Assembly: GCA_019752335.1 (NCBI GenBank)
Contig: JAIEMJ010000030.1
Coordinates: forward strand, 274,597-338,596
Source of the DNA: Bryobacteraceae bacterium
Lineage (GTDB): Bacteria; Acidobacteriota; Terriglobia; Bryobacterales; Bryobacteraceae
Length of the DNA: 64,000 nucleotides
Direction: 5' to 3'
Shown here: positions 15,162 through 24,051 of the stretch, in pieces
How positions within the stretch are numbered: the first letter of the stretch is position 1
Layout of the letters: each line of letters starts with the position of its first letter
Made by a program: the position numbers and the translations under genes
The notes under the pieces: generated by a model
What the model was told of the DNA's origin: nothing
What the model saw: only the letters and a program-made list of their open reading frames with translations
Databases searched by the model: none

Positions 15162-18100
15162 GGTTTTCCTTTTGCGTCGCGGACCAGGAGGGCGTACATG
15201 CTGGGTAGGGCCACCAAAGTGAGCAGGAGGGTGGAGAGCAGGCCGCCCACCACGACGGTGGCCAACGGACGCTGGACGTCGGAACCGATGCCGCTCGCGC
15301 GCGCCGCGGGCACCATGCCCAACAGGGCCACAATCACCATCAGCAGCACCGGCCGCAGTTGCGCCAGCGAGCCGTCGATGATCGCGCGCCGCACCGGCAG
15401 GCTGGGATCCGACAGCCGCCGCCGGTTGATCTCCGCGATCACTAGCACGCCGCTCATCACGGCAACGCCGAACAAGCTGATAAAGCCCACCGCCGCCGAC
15501 ACGCTGAGGTTGATGCCGCGCAAATAAAGAAACAGGATGCCGCCCACTAACGAGAAGGGCACGTTCATCAGCACCATGCCCGCGTACTTCGGCGAGCCGA
15601 ACATGAAGAAGAGCAGCACAAAGATGATCGCGATGGTGATGGGCAGAATCACGGTAAGCCGTTTCTGCGCGCGTTGCAGATTCTCAAACTGGCCTCCCCA
15701 GGTGACTTCATAGCCGGGGGGCAGTTTGATAGCGGCGGCAAATTTCCGCTGGGCGTCGCCCACAAAGCCGCCTTGATCGCGGCCGCGAATGTTGGTGCGC
15801 ACGGTGATCTGGCGCTGATTCTCGCGCCGCGCGATGATGCTGGCTCCGTTCACCACCTTGATCTCGGCCAGTTGCGAGAGCGGCACGCGACCGCCTTCCC
15901 GCGTCGGCACCATCACATTGCCGATGGCCGTGATGTTGGTCCGGGCCTCCGGGATGTAGCGCACGGTGATGTCGAAGCGGCGCTCGCCTTCGAAGATAAT
16001 GCCCGCCGCGCGGCCGCCGATCGCCATCTCAATCACGTCCTGCACGTCGCGGACGTTGATGCCGTAGCGGGCGACGATTTGGCGGTCAATCCGGAGGCGC
16101 AATTGCGCTTGATCCGGCTCTTGTTCAATGGCCGTATCCGCCGCCCCGTTCACGGTGCGTAGCAGGGCTAGCGTTTCCTTCGCTTGCTCCCGCAGCAAGA
16201 CGAGATCGGGGCCACGAATGATCACGGCGAGGTCGGCCGACGAACCGGTAACGGACTCCGTCACCGTATCGATAATCGGCTGCGTGAAGCTAAAGGCGGT
16301 GCCCGGAATATCGGCATTCAAGCGCTTGCTGAGCGCTTCGATCAGCCGCTGCTTGTTCATGCCCTCGGGCCACGTCTCATAGGGCTGCAGGGCCAGGAAG
16401 AATTCGTTGCGGTTGGGGCCGAACGGATCCGTGCCAGAGTCGTTGCGGCCGGATTGCGACGACACCAGCTTCACCTCGGGATAGGTGGCCACAATGGCGC
16501 GAATCTGGTTCGCCACCTCCGCTGACTTGCCCAGCGAAATCCCGGGTGGCAGCACGGCGCGAATCCAAATCACGCCCTCATCCAGGTTCGGTAGAAACTC
16601 GATGCCCAGCGCCCCGGCCAGCGCGAAGCTCGCCAGGACGGCCGCGCCGGAAAAGGAGAAGACGAACAGCGGCCGCCGCACCACCCGCTCCAGCACGCTC
16701 TCGTAGCGCCGCCCCAACCAGGGCAAAATCGGATTCTCCCAGCTCTTTGCGCCGTTGCGGAAAAGGTAAGTGGCGAGCACGGGGATCAAGGTCAGGGCCA
16801 GTAACATCGAGCCGAGTAAGGCGTAGGAAACCGTAAACGCCATCGGAGTAAACAGCTTGCGTTCCACGCGCTCCAGGGTAAAGAGCGGAATGTAGGCGGC
16901 AATGATGATGATGAGCGAGAAGAAGATGGGACGCTCCACCTCGAGCGCCGCGTCACGAATAGCAGCCAGCACGCCGCCACTGGCCACGAAGCCAGGCTGA
17001 TGTTCCCGTTCGTGCAGGGTATGTAGAATATGCTCCACCATCACCAGCGTGGCGTCGACGATAATGCCGAAGTCCAAGGCGCCCAGGCTGAGCAAGTTCG
17101 CGGGAATGCCGGAAAAGTGCATACAGACGAAGGCGAAGAGCAAGGAGAGAGGAATGGTAATCGCGGTGAGTAAGGCGGCACGGGCGCTGCCCAGAAAGAC
17201 GAAGAGGACGATGAGGACAATGCCAAGGCCTTCGAGCAGCGTATGCGTTACCGTGGTCAAGGTATTGTCGACGAGATCCGTGCGGTCGTAGATGGGCGAC
17301 AGTTGGACGCCTCTGGGGAGCCGGTTCCCGTTCAAGTCGTCGACAGCTGTCTTGAGCGCCTTTAGCACTTCAGTGGGATTCTCGCCGCGGCGCATGAGCA
17401 CAATGCCCTCCACGCCCCCGGTGGTCTGGTTCACGCCGAAGATGCCCGTCTGCGGGGCGGCTCCTACTTGCACGCGGCCCAGGTCCTTCACGAAAACCGG
17501 GACCCCGCGGCTTTCGGCCACCACGACATTCTCGATATCTGCCGTTCCCTGGATCAGGCCGACGCCGCGAATCACCATGGACTGCTGCTGATTGTCGAGC
17601 ATCGCGCCGCCGGCGTTGCCGTTGTTGGCGCGCACGGCTTCCGCGATCTGCGTGATGGTGAGCCCGTATTTTGAGAGGCCGCTGGGGTCAATCTGGATCT
17701 GATACTGCTTGACCAGGCCGCCAAACGGCGCGACGTCGGCTACGCCGGGCACCTGCAGAAAACGGGGCTGCACCACCCAGTCCTGCAATTCGCGCAGTTG
17801 GAGGGAATCGCGCCCTCCTCCTGAGAGTGTGTAGCGGTAGAGTTCGCCGATGGGCGTCGAGAGCGGGCCCAGCCCAGGGGTCACGCCTTCGGGCAGGTCA
17901 GCGTCGCGCAGCTTTTCCAGCACCACCTGGCGAGCGAAGTAATCGTTCACGCCGTAGTCGAAGGTGAGTTCCACCACGGACAAGCCGAAGATGGTGCGCG
18001 AGCGGCGCGCGATCACGCTGGGGGCGCTGTTCAGGGCTCGCTCCACAGGCACCGTCACCTGCTGCTCCACCTCTTCGGCGGCGCGGCCCGGGTACTGCGT

Positions 18101-18250
18101 AATCACCACCACCTGCGTGTCCGAGATATCCGGGTAGGCTTCCACCTTCAACTGCGCGAAGGCCCACAAACCAGCGCCAATCAGCGTGAGGCCGATCAGG
18201 ACCGTGATGAAACGCTGCCGCAGGGCAAAGCGCAGAAGCTGAGCGATCAA
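15158..18250 (-). CDS. Heavy-metal efflux RND transporter CzcA/CusA family, copy 2
   Basis: At 1030 residues it has the same length and nearly the same sequence as copy 1, including the TM4 motif DFGIIVDATLVMVE and the second-half motifs (MVLMNVPFSLVGGILFLYLR, SLFGVAVMSGVLVIAEINRR). Start is a TTG at 18250 preceded by GGAG and a T-run. Differences are scattered and concentrated in the porter domain. Unlike copy 1 it mostly uses CTG and CTC for leucine. It forms a two-gene unit with DUF190-2, separated from the DUF4397 gene upstream by a strong hairpin. It probably shares the single CzcB/CzcC pair downstream. Whether the two copies form a heteromeric pump or serve different metals is open. Confidence 0.93.
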   Translation of the reverse strand: MIAQLLRFALRQRFITVLIGLTLIGAGLWAFAQLKVEAYPDISDTQVVVITQYPGRAAEEVEQQVTVPVERALNSAPSVIARRSRTIFGLSVVELTFDYGVNDYFARQVVLEKLRDADLPEGVTPGLGPLSTPIGELYRYTLSGGGRDSLQLRELQDWVVQPRFLQVPGVADVAPFGGLVKQYQIQIDPSGLSKYGLTITQIAEAVRANNGNAGGAMLDNQQQSMVIRGVGLIQGTADIENVVVAESRGVPVFVKDLGRVQVGAAPQTGIFGVNQTTGGVEGIVLMRRGENPTEVLKALKTAVDDLNGNRLPRGVQLSPIYDRTDLVDNTLTTVTHTLLEGLGIVLIVLFVFLGSARAALLTAITIPLSLLFAFVCMHFSGIPANLLSLGALDFGIIVDATLVMVEHILHTLHEREHQPGFVASGGVLAAIRDAALEVERPIFFSLIIIIAAYIPLFTLERVERKLFTPMAFTVSYALLGSMLLALTLIPVLATYLFRNGAKSWENPILPWLGRRYESVLERVVRRPLFVFSFSGAAVLASFALAGALGIEFLPNLDEGVIWIRAVLPPGISLGKSAEVANQIRAIVATYPEVKLVSSQSGRNDSGTDPFGPNRNEFFLALQPYETWPEGMNKQRLIEALSKRLNADIPGTAFSFTQPIIDTVTESVTGSSADLAVIIRGPDLVLLREQAKETLALLRTVNGAADTAIEQEPDQAQLRLRIDRQIVARYGINVRDVQDVIEMAIGGRAAGIIFEGERRFDITVRYIPEARTNITAIGNVMVPTREGGRVPLSQLAEIKVVNGASIIARRENQRQITVRTNIRGRDQGGFVGDAQRKFAAAIKLPPGYEVTWGGQFENLQRAQKRLTVILPITIAIIFVLLFFMFGSPKYAGMVLMNVPFSLVGGILFLYLRGINLSVSAAVGFISLFGVAVMSGVLVIAEINRRRLSDPSLPVRRAIIDGSLAQLRPVLLMVIVALLGMVPAARASGIGSDVQRPLATVVVGGLLSTLLLTLVALPSMYALLVRDAKGKP

Positions 18251-18275
18251 AAAAAGGACTCCTCGATGCCAAACC

Positions 18276-18310
18276 AGGCCAGTCTTTGAGCGTAGCGCAA
18301 AGACCGGCCT
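18276..18310 (-). terminator. Strong 12-bp hairpin between DUF4397 gene and czcA copy 2
   Basis: AGGCCAGTCTTTG (18276-18288) pairs with CAAAGACCGGCCT (18298-18310) over 12 pairs with one A/C mismatch and a nine-base loop. It lies 24 bp after the DUF4397 stop and 25 bp before the czcA2 start. It most simply ends the DUF4397 transcript. Because it sits in the czcA2 leader it could also be a regulatory element of the efflux unit. Confidence 0.55.
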
Positions 18311-18333
18311 TGAAGTCTGGACCGGAGGTGACC

Positions 18334-19011
18334 TTAGTTACGGTCGGGCAGGATCAACAGGTCAAACGGAGCGCCGCCGCCACGGTTATCCACGGCGACA
18401 ATCGTGCGCACCATGTTGTTCCAGGTGACGAGCCGGTGCGAGTCAATGGCGACGGTCTTCGTTCCCGCCACGGCGACGCGCGCCTGGTAGAGCGACACCG
18501 GCACGGAGAGGTAAGGGGACACGGCGCCAAAAGGAACCGCGGAGAGGCCCGGCTGCTTATCGCGGATCGTTTCGAAGGGTGTGGTGAGGTAGATGTCGAC
18601 CGCCGGGGCCGAAGCGGCGCCGTGGACGATGCGGAACTTCACGCCGTTATTCGGGGCCAGCGTGTTGTCGTCGCGCAGCAGCAACAGATCGAGCGCGGGC
18701 GTACGGGCAGGCGTGGCGAAGCCGGTGGCGATCGCCGTGTAGTCAACTCCGGCCGCGATCATCGGATTGGCGCGCAGCACCGTCGTGGTGGTGCCGGTCA
18801 CGTTGACGCGGATTTCCTGGGCTCCCGCGGGCACGGGCAAGTATTCGGTGTATTCGCGAAAGGGCAAGGCTTCGATCACGATGGCGCCGTTCACTAGGAT
18901 GTCGACAGCGGGCGCGTCCGGCGAAGCGTGCAGCACGCGTACGCGGCCGGTGGTCTGCGCGAAGGAAAGGGTGGCCATGGCCAGGGAAACAAGGACAAGG
19001 TTTCGGAACAT
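18334..19011 (-). CDS. Secreted DUF4397-domain protein
   Basis: A 225-residue protein whose ATG at 19011 has GGAG six bases upstream and begins a signal peptide (FRNLVLVSLAMATLSFAQ). Two DUF4397 repeats follow, each with the same opening: VRVLHASPDAPAVDILVNG (about 22-40) and FRIVHGAASAPAVDIYLTT (about 125-143). The first repeat continues with YLPVPAGAQEIRV, the second with YLSVPVSLYQARV. These are extracytoplasmic beta-rich domains of unknown function. The gene is divergent from tetR and its own promoter is not obvious. No sorting or anchor signal is seen at the C-terminus (ILPDRN). Confidence 0.85.
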   Translation of the reverse strand: MFRNLVLVSLAMATLSFAQTTGRVRVLHASPDAPAVDILVNGAIVIEALPFREYTEYLPVPAGAQEIRVNVTGTTTTVLRANPMIAAGVDYTAIATGFATPARTPALDLLLLRDDNTLAPNNGVKFRIVHGAASAPAVDIYLTTPFETIRDKQPGLSAVPFGAVSPYLSVPVSLYQARVAVAGTKTVAIDSHRLVTWNNMVRTIVAVDNRGGGAPFDLLILPDRN

Positions 19012-19114
19012 CAGGGACTCCAAAAAGTTATGGGTGTAAGGCAACTGCGCCTTCGTTTTGTGTAGATCACAAGGCGCTCGCGGCAGATGGAATATTTTTA
19101 ACGTTAGTTTACAA

Positions 19115-19157
19115 TTGACTGTTCATTCTTCGTTTGATAAATTGAACAGTGTTCAAT
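19115..19157 (+). promoter_or_regulatory. Sigma-70-type promoter and TetR palindrome at the tetR start
   Basis: TTGACT (19115-19120), a 17-bp spacer and TAAATT (19138-19143) form a good housekeeping promoter. A perfect palindrome, ATTGAACA-G-TGTTCAAT (19141-19157), overlaps the -10 box and the ATG at 19156. The same motif recurs at 19784-19800, so this is very probably the autoregulatory operator of the TetR protein. The predicted transcript leader is only a few bases long. Confidence 0.8.
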
Positions 19158-19767
19158 GTCGGTAAGCGAAAGAAGAGCTTCGTACCGCGAGTCACTGCGC
19201 CAGGAGATCCTGGACGCGGCCCGCGAGCTTTTCGTCGTGGAAGGCTACGATGCGACGTCGGTTCGCCGGATCGCGGTGAAGGCCGGCTGTTCGGCGGGTA
19301 TCCTCTACCACTACTTTGAGGACAAGGCCGCCATCATGGCCCAACTGGTGCGCGAAACGTTTGGGCGGTTGAATAGCCGCTTAACGGAGGTCCGCGAGGA
19401 TCCGGCGCCGCCGCTGGACCGTCTGCGCCGAGCCTTAAGGACCTATATCGACTTCGGTTTGGATCATCCGCATCACTACGGAGTGCTGTTTACTAAGCCG
19501 ATTCTGCCGGATAGCAAGATTATGGAGGTCTTCCACACGGAAGGCAACCAGTGTTTCGGCTGCTTGCAGACCCTCACCGGCTTTACTATCGCCTCGGGAG
19601 CGTTGCGGCCAGAACTTACCGACGCGGCGGAAGTCGCCCAGGCCTTGTGGGTGAGTATTCACGGGCTGGTGTCCGCGATGACGCTGGCCAAGGGCTTTCC
19701 TTTTGTGGAGCGCAGCCGTCTGGTGGAGCGCCAGGTAGACATCTTGATCGCCGGAGTGCGGCGGTGA
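19156..19767 (+). CDS. TetR/AcrR-family transcriptional regulator of the export operon
   Basis: This 203-residue protein has the N-terminal TetR helix-turn-helix (ILDAARELFVVEGYDATSVRRIAVKAGCSAGILYHYFEDK, about residues 16-55). A helical ligand-binding domain follows (LRRALRTYIDFGLDHPHHYGVLF, then further helices). It sits directly before the DevCAB-TolC operon on the same strand. Matching palindromes lie over its own start and just before the operon, so it most likely represses both and is released by an exported compound. The ATG overlaps its operator. The ligand is unknown. Family assignment is firm; the regulatory role rests on the shared operator. Confidence 0.93.
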   Translation: MSVSERRASYRESLRQEILDAARELFVVEGYDATSVRRIAVKAGCSAGILYHYFEDKAAIMAQLVRETFGRLNSRLTEVREDPAPPLDRLRRALRTYIDFGLDHPHHYGVLFTKPILPDSKIMEVFHTEGNQCFGCLQTLTGFTIASGALRPELTDAAEVAQALWVSIHGLVSAMTLAKGFPFVERSRLVERQVDILIAGVRR

Positions 19768-19783
19768 TTTTTTTTGCATCCTG

Positions 19784-19800
19784 ATTGAACGTTGTTCAAT
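19784..19800 (+). promoter_or_regulatory. Second TetR operator, upstream of the export operon
   Basis: ATTGAAC-GTT-GTTCAAT (19784-19800) repeats the arms of the palindrome at the tetR start, 30 bp before the permease ATG. A further half site, GTTGTTCAG, follows at about 19809-19817. The site begins 17 bases after the tetR stop. It should control the four downstream genes separately from tetR. Confidence 0.8.
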
Positions 19801-19829
19801 CATGTAATCGTTGTTCAGAAAGGAGTTGT

Positions 19830-20969
19830 ATGAATTTCGTAGCGTGGCAGATGTTAACCGGGGATCGGGCCAAGTATCTCGGCCTGATCTTCGCCATCGC
19901 CTTTTCCACCTTCCTGATGTCGCATCAGGTATCGATTTTTTGCGGACTGATGAACCGCACGAGATCGCAGATTACGGACGTCCGCGACGCCAGCGTCTGG
20001 GTGATGGACGCCAAGACCCAATACCTGGACGAAGTGAAGGCCCTCACCGATCAGGACCTCTTCCGCGTCCGCGGCGTGAAGGGCGTCGAATGGGCCGTGC
20101 CGCTCTTCAAGGGCACCTCCCGCGCCAAAGGCGCCGACGGCAAGTTCCGCGGCGTGATCCTGATGGGCCTGGACGACTCTACCCTGGTGGGCGCACCGCG
20201 CAAGGTGATCCTCGGCAGTTGGGCCGAGTTGCGCGGACCCGAAACCATCGCCATCGATCAGACCGGCTACAAATTCTTCTTCCCGGATCAACCGCTCGAA
20301 CTCGGCCGGCAACTCGACCTGAACGACCATCAGGTCCGCATCGTGGCAATCGTGGATTCTGAGGCGCCCTTCGTCAACCTGCCGGTCTTCTACACGCGCT
20401 ATACGCAGGCCATCACCTTCGTGGGGCGGGAACGCAACCAGATGTCCTTCGTCCTGGTGAAGCCCCAGGCGGGCCTCAGCGATGGGGAAATCACGAAGCG
20501 TATCACCGCCGCCACTGGGTTGAAGGCGTCGACCTCGCTCGACTTCGGCTGGGAGACGATCTGGTACTACATCAAGAACACCGGCATCCCGATTAACTTC
20601 GGCATCACGGTGGCCATCGCCCTCATCGTCGGCACCGTGGTGGCCGGACAGACCTTCTACTTATTCACAGTGGAGAACCTAAAGCAATTCGGCGCGCTGA
20701 AAGCGATTGGTGTCACCAACGGCCGCATCGTCGGCATGATTCTGATGCAAGCGGTGATCGTCGGCGCCGTGGGCTACGCCCTCGGCATCACCATGACCGC
20801 GCTGTTTTTTGACCTTACCCAAAACAACCTCGACTTACGCGGCTTCCGGCTCTTACCCGAAATCATGATGGGCACGGCGGCCGCAGTATTTCTGATTGTC
20901 TTAATGGCCAGCATCGTCAGCGTCCGGCGCGTCATCGTCCTAGAGCCGGCCGTGGTGTTCCGAGGATAA
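19830..20969 (+). CDS. DevC/FtsX-type ABC transporter permease
   Basis: The ATG at 19830 has AAGGAG eight bases upstream, giving 379 residues; earlier in-frame ATG-like codons lie in the operator. The architecture is that of FtsX/MacB-like permeases: one N-terminal membrane helix (KYLGLIFAIAFSTFLMSHQ), a large periplasmic domain (about 40-255), then three helices (about 262-290, 315-340, 350-372). The opening NFVAWQMLTGDRAKYLG is typical of DevC-like proteins. These work with a DevA ATPase, a DevB fusion protein and TolC to export glycolipids or drugs from the inner membrane or periplasm. All four partners follow in order here. The substrate is unknown. Confidence 0.9.
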   Translation: MNFVAWQMLTGDRAKYLGLIFAIAFSTFLMSHQVSIFCGLMNRTRSQITDVRDASVWVMDAKTQYLDEVKALTDQDLFRVRGVKGVEWAVPLFKGTSRAKGADGKFRGVILMGLDDSTLVGAPRKVILGSWAELRGPETIAIDQTGYKFFFPDQPLELGRQLDLNDHQVRIVAIVDSEAPFVNLPVFYTRYTQAITFVGRERNQMSFVLVKPQAGLSDGEITKRITAATGLKASTSLDFGWETIWYYIKNTGIPINFGITVAIALIVGTVVAGQTFYLFTVENLKQFGALKAIGVTNGRIVGMILMQAVIVGAVGYALGITMTALFFDLTQNNLDLRGFRLLPEIMMGTAAAVFLIVLMASIVSVRRVIVLEPAVVFRG

Positions 20970-20970
20970 T

Positions 20971-21672
20971 ATGCAAAGCAAAGCGGTCGTCTGTAAGAAC
21001 TTACGCAAGGACTTCGGCAAAGGCGAGGACGCGGTAAAAGTCCTCCGCGGCGTCGACTTCCAGGTGAACTACGGCGAGATGACGTTTCTCGTCGGTCCCT
21101 CCGGCTGCGGCAAAACGACGTTACTGAGTGTCGTCGCCGGCTTACTCAATCCCACCGCGGGCGACTTAGCCGTCCTCGACGCTGATATCGCCAAGTTACA
21201 CAGTAGCGAAGCGGTCCTCTTCCGGCGTAAGAATCTGGGCTTCGTTTTTCAACAATTCAATTTACTCCCCGCGCTGACGGCGGCGGAAAATGCCGCCGTG
21301 CCTCTGCTGGCGGCTGGGTGGTCGCGCAAGCCGGCCGTCGAAAAAGCGGTAGTTCTCTTACGCGATCTCGGACTGGGCGAACGCGCGCACGCCAAGCCGA
21401 ATCAGCTTTCGGGCGGCCAGCAACAGCGCGTTGCTTTCGCGCGGGCGCTGATTCATGAGCCCCGCTTATTGGTGTGTGACGAGCCGACTTCGGCGCTCGA
21501 TGCGGAAACCGGCCACCACGTGATGGAGTTACTCAGAAAGTCCGCGGTGCGGGCGGATCGGGCCGTATTAGTGGTGACCCACGATAGCCGGATCTATAAC
21601 TTCGCCGATCGGATTGCTTATATGAACGATGGACTCATAACTCGAATCGAGGAACAACAAAATGCTGCTTAA
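20971..21672 (+). CDS. DevA/LolD-type ABC transporter ATPase
   Basis: The 233-residue nucleotide-binding subunit has Walker A GPSGCGKTT (about 46-54), Q-loop FQQFN, signature LSGGQQQR (about 146-153), Walker B LLVCDEPTSALD, and the H-loop histidine in THDS. It starts one base after the permease stop and its end overlaps the fusion protein gene, so the subunits are made together. About ten leucines are encoded by TTA, whereas the TolC gene of the same operon has none that I could find. It powers the DevC permease in a mechanotransmission-type exporter. Confidence 0.93.
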   Translation: MQSKAVVCKNLRKDFGKGEDAVKVLRGVDFQVNYGEMTFLVGPSGCGKTTLLSVVAGLLNPTAGDLAVLDADIAKLHSSEAVLFRRKNLGFVFQQFNLLPALTAAENAAVPLLAAGWSRKPAVEKAVVLLRDLGLGERAHAKPNQLSGGQQQRVAFARALIHEPRLLVCDEPTSALDAETGHHVMELLRKSAVRADRAVLVVTHDSRIYNFADRIAYMNDGLITRIEEQQNAA

Positions 21673-22714
21673 GTATGGATTGCCTGTATTTGGCGCCCTC
21701 GCTATGGCCTGGGCTTTGATGAGCGTGAAACGCATGACGCCGGTGGATGCCAAGGTATTGCCGCCGTCGCCGCCGCCGGTGGCGGCTTATCCGAATCAAG
21801 TGGGCGCGGTCGGCTTAGTGGAAGCGTCTAGCGAGAATATCGCGGTAAGTCTTCCCGTTCCCGGGCTGGTAATCAGCGTGCAGGTAAAGGCGGGCGACAC
21901 GGTACGCCGTGGCCAGCCTTTATTCACACTCGACGACCGCGACTTACGCGCCGAGTTAGCGCTGCGCCAATCGACGGCGGAGTTAGCCGAGAAGAAGTTA
22001 CTCCGCCTGGAGTCGTCGCCACGGCCCGAAGAAATTCCACCCGCCGAGGCCCGCGTTCGCGAGGCGCAGGCGCAACTCAGCGACGCGCAGACGCAGTTAC
22101 AAATGATGGAGGCCGTGAAGGACAAACGCGCCATCCGCAATGAAGACCTGGAGCGCCGCCGCCGCGCGGTGGATACGGCGCAGGCGCGCGTCCAAGAGGC
22201 GCAAGCCCAACTCGGCCTCCTGAAGGCCGGCACCTGGCGTCCGGACCTCGAAGTCGCTCGCGCCGAGGTCGCGCAGGCCAAGCAACAAGTCGCCCGGCTC
22301 CAAGCCGACCTCGGCCGCCTTATCGTCACGGCGCCCATTGACGGCCAGATTCTTCAATGCAAGGTCCGCCCCGGTGAATACGCGCAGGCCGGCGTGCTGG
22401 CGCAGCCGCTGTTGCTGATGGGCGACGTCCGGCGCCTGCATGTCCGCGCCGACATTGATGAGAAAGACGCGTGGCGCGTCGCCCCGGGAGCGAAGTCCAT
22501 CGCTTCGGTCCGGGGCAATTCTACGACTCGCTACCCGCTTGAATTCGTGCGCCTGGAGCCTTACGTGGTGCCCAAGCGCAACCTCACCGGCGACGCCACG
22601 GAGCGCGTGGATACGCGCGTGCTTCAAGCGATCTACCGGCTACCCGAGGGCATCAACCTGCACCCCGGACAACAGATGGACCTCTCGATCGAGGCGAAGG
22701 AGCAAGCGCGATGA
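21662..22714 (+). CDS. HlyD/DevB-type membrane fusion protein
   Basis: A 350-residue adaptor with an N-terminal membrane anchor (LLKYGLPVFGALAMAWALMS). The first lipoyl half is at about 45-80 (GLVISVQVKAGDTVRRGQPLFTLDD) and a long alpha-helical hairpin at about 85-210 (AELAEKKLLRLES, ARVREAQAQLSDAQTQL, ARAEVAQAKQQVARLQADL). The second lipoyl half (VTAPIDGQILQCKVRPGEY) and a beta-barrel domain complete it. It bridges the DevAC complex to the outer-membrane channel. Its ATG lies inside the ATPase gene, and its end overlaps the TolC start by ATGA. Confidence 0.9.
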   Translation: MLLKYGLPVFGALAMAWALMSVKRMTPVDAKVLPPSPPPVAAYPNQVGAVGLVEASSENIAVSLPVPGLVISVQVKAGDTVRRGQPLFTLDDRDLRAELALRQSTAELAEKKLLRLESSPRPEEIPPAEARVREAQAQLSDAQTQLQMMEAVKDKRAIRNEDLERRRRAVDTAQARVQEAQAQLGLLKAGTWRPDLEVARAEVAQAKQQVARLQADLGRLIVTAPIDGQILQCKVRPGEYAQAGVLAQPLLLMGDVRRLHVRADIDEKDAWRVAPGAKSIASVRGNSTTRYPLEFVRLEPYVVPKRNLTGDATERVDTRVLQAIYRLPEGINLHPGQQMDLSIEAKEQAR

Positions 22715-24015
22715 TCCTCCTTCTCGCTACCCTGAGCCTGGCGCCCTGGTGGAGCGCTTACGGCGACAAGCAACTCGACGCGCTGGTGGAGCGCGCCCTG
22801 GCCGCCAACCTCGACGTGAAGTCGGCCGAGGCCCGCATTCGCGAGTCGCGAGCGCTGGCCGGCGAGTCCCGCAGTAAGCTGCTGCCGGCCATTAACCTGA
22901 CTTCGAATGCCGGCCGCCTACGTGGCGGTTTTCAGCAGGGCGTCGCTCGCATCCCCACCATGCCGGGAGCCGCGCAGAGCGGCAGCTTTGTGGCTCCATT
23001 TGATACGGCGATCTACCAAGGCAGCTTGGACATGCGCTGGGAACTCGACTTCTGGGGCGCCAACCGCGCCGGCCGCGACGCCGCCCTGGCGGATACCGTC
23101 TCCTCCACTGAGATGCGCGAGGATATGGCGCTGATCGTGAGCGCGGAGGTGGTCCGCGCGTACGTCGAGTTGCGCGGCCTTGGCGAGCGCATCGCCATCA
23201 CCGAACGCAGCCGCGACGCGCAGAAAGAATTGCTCGATCTCACCACCTCACGGGCCGACGCCGGGCTCTCCTCGCAACTCGACGTGGAGCGTCAGCGCGC
23301 CCTGCTCGAAAACACCGAAGCTTCGCTGCCCCCGCTCGAAGCCGAGCGCAGCATCCGGCGCCATCATCTGGCCGTGTTGCTGGGCGATCGTACGGCGCCG
23401 ATCACGATTGGCGACGGCGCGCTCACCGCGCCCGCCCTGCCGGCGGCGCTCGACTCCGAGCTTCTGAAGCGCCGACCGGACGTGCGCGCCGCCGAAGTGC
23501 GCATCAACGCCGCGATGCTGCGGCTGAAGCAAGCCCGCACGGACCTGTTTCCCAAGATCGCCCTCAGTGGCCTTATGGGCCGCCAGTCGACGTCGCTGGG
23601 TGGACTGTCGTTGGGCGGCGGCAACTTCTTTAACCTCGCCCCGCAGCTACAATTGCCGATCTTCTCCGGCGGCCGCATCCGCCAGCAGATCGCCGCGCAG
23701 GATGCCCGCGTGGAGCAGGCGCGGCTCGAATACCAGAAGGAGGTGCTGGCCGCCTTTGAAGAAGCCGCGAACGCGCTGGCTGGCTATCAACGGCAACAGG
23801 AGCGGGCCCAAAAGCTGACTGCCGCGACGGAGTCCGCCGCGCGTAGCTTGGCGCTGTCGCGAGAGCTGGCTACGGCCGGGCTCGGCGACTTCCTCACGGT
23901 GCTGGACGCGCAGCGGACCTTGCTGGATGCTGAATTTCAGAAGTCCGCCGCGGCGACGTCGGCGCTGGTGGAGTCGGTGACGTTGCACAAGGCCTTGGCC
24001 GGCGGCTGGAAATAG
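22711..24015 (+). CDS. TolC/NodT-family outer-membrane efflux protein
   Basis: This 434-residue outer-membrane factor is the last gene of the operon and starts within the fusion gene stop (ATGA). Its first residues (MILLLATLSLAPWWSAYGDKQLDALVERALAAN) resemble NodT/OprM proteins, but the usual lipoprotein cysteine is absent. Two repeats of long helices and strands are present, with QLDVERQRALLENTEASL and the FPKIALSGLMG / LQLPIFSGGRIRQQI segments typical of the family. It supplies the exit channel for the DevCAB complex. It is distinct from the CzcC protein of the metal operon. Confidence 0.9.
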   Translation: MILLLATLSLAPWWSAYGDKQLDALVERALAANLDVKSAEARIRESRALAGESRSKLLPAINLTSNAGRLRGGFQQGVARIPTMPGAAQSGSFVAPFDTAIYQGSLDMRWELDFWGANRAGRDAALADTVSSTEMREDMALIVSAEVVRAYVELRGLGERIAITERSRDAQKELLDLTTSRADAGLSSQLDVERQRALLENTEASLPPLEAERSIRRHHLAVLLGDRTAPITIGDGALTAPALPAALDSELLKRRPDVRAAEVRINAAMLRLKQARTDLFPKIALSGLMGRQSTSLGGLSLGGGNFFNLAPQLQLPIFSGGRIRQQIAAQDARVEQARLEYQKEVLAAFEEAANALAGYQRQQERAQKLTAATESAARSLALSRELATAGLGDFLTVLDAQRTLLDAEFQKSAAATSALVESVTLHKALAGGWK

Positions 24016-24051
24016 CTGCGCCGGTTGCCGCAGCTTCTGCGCCGGATGACG

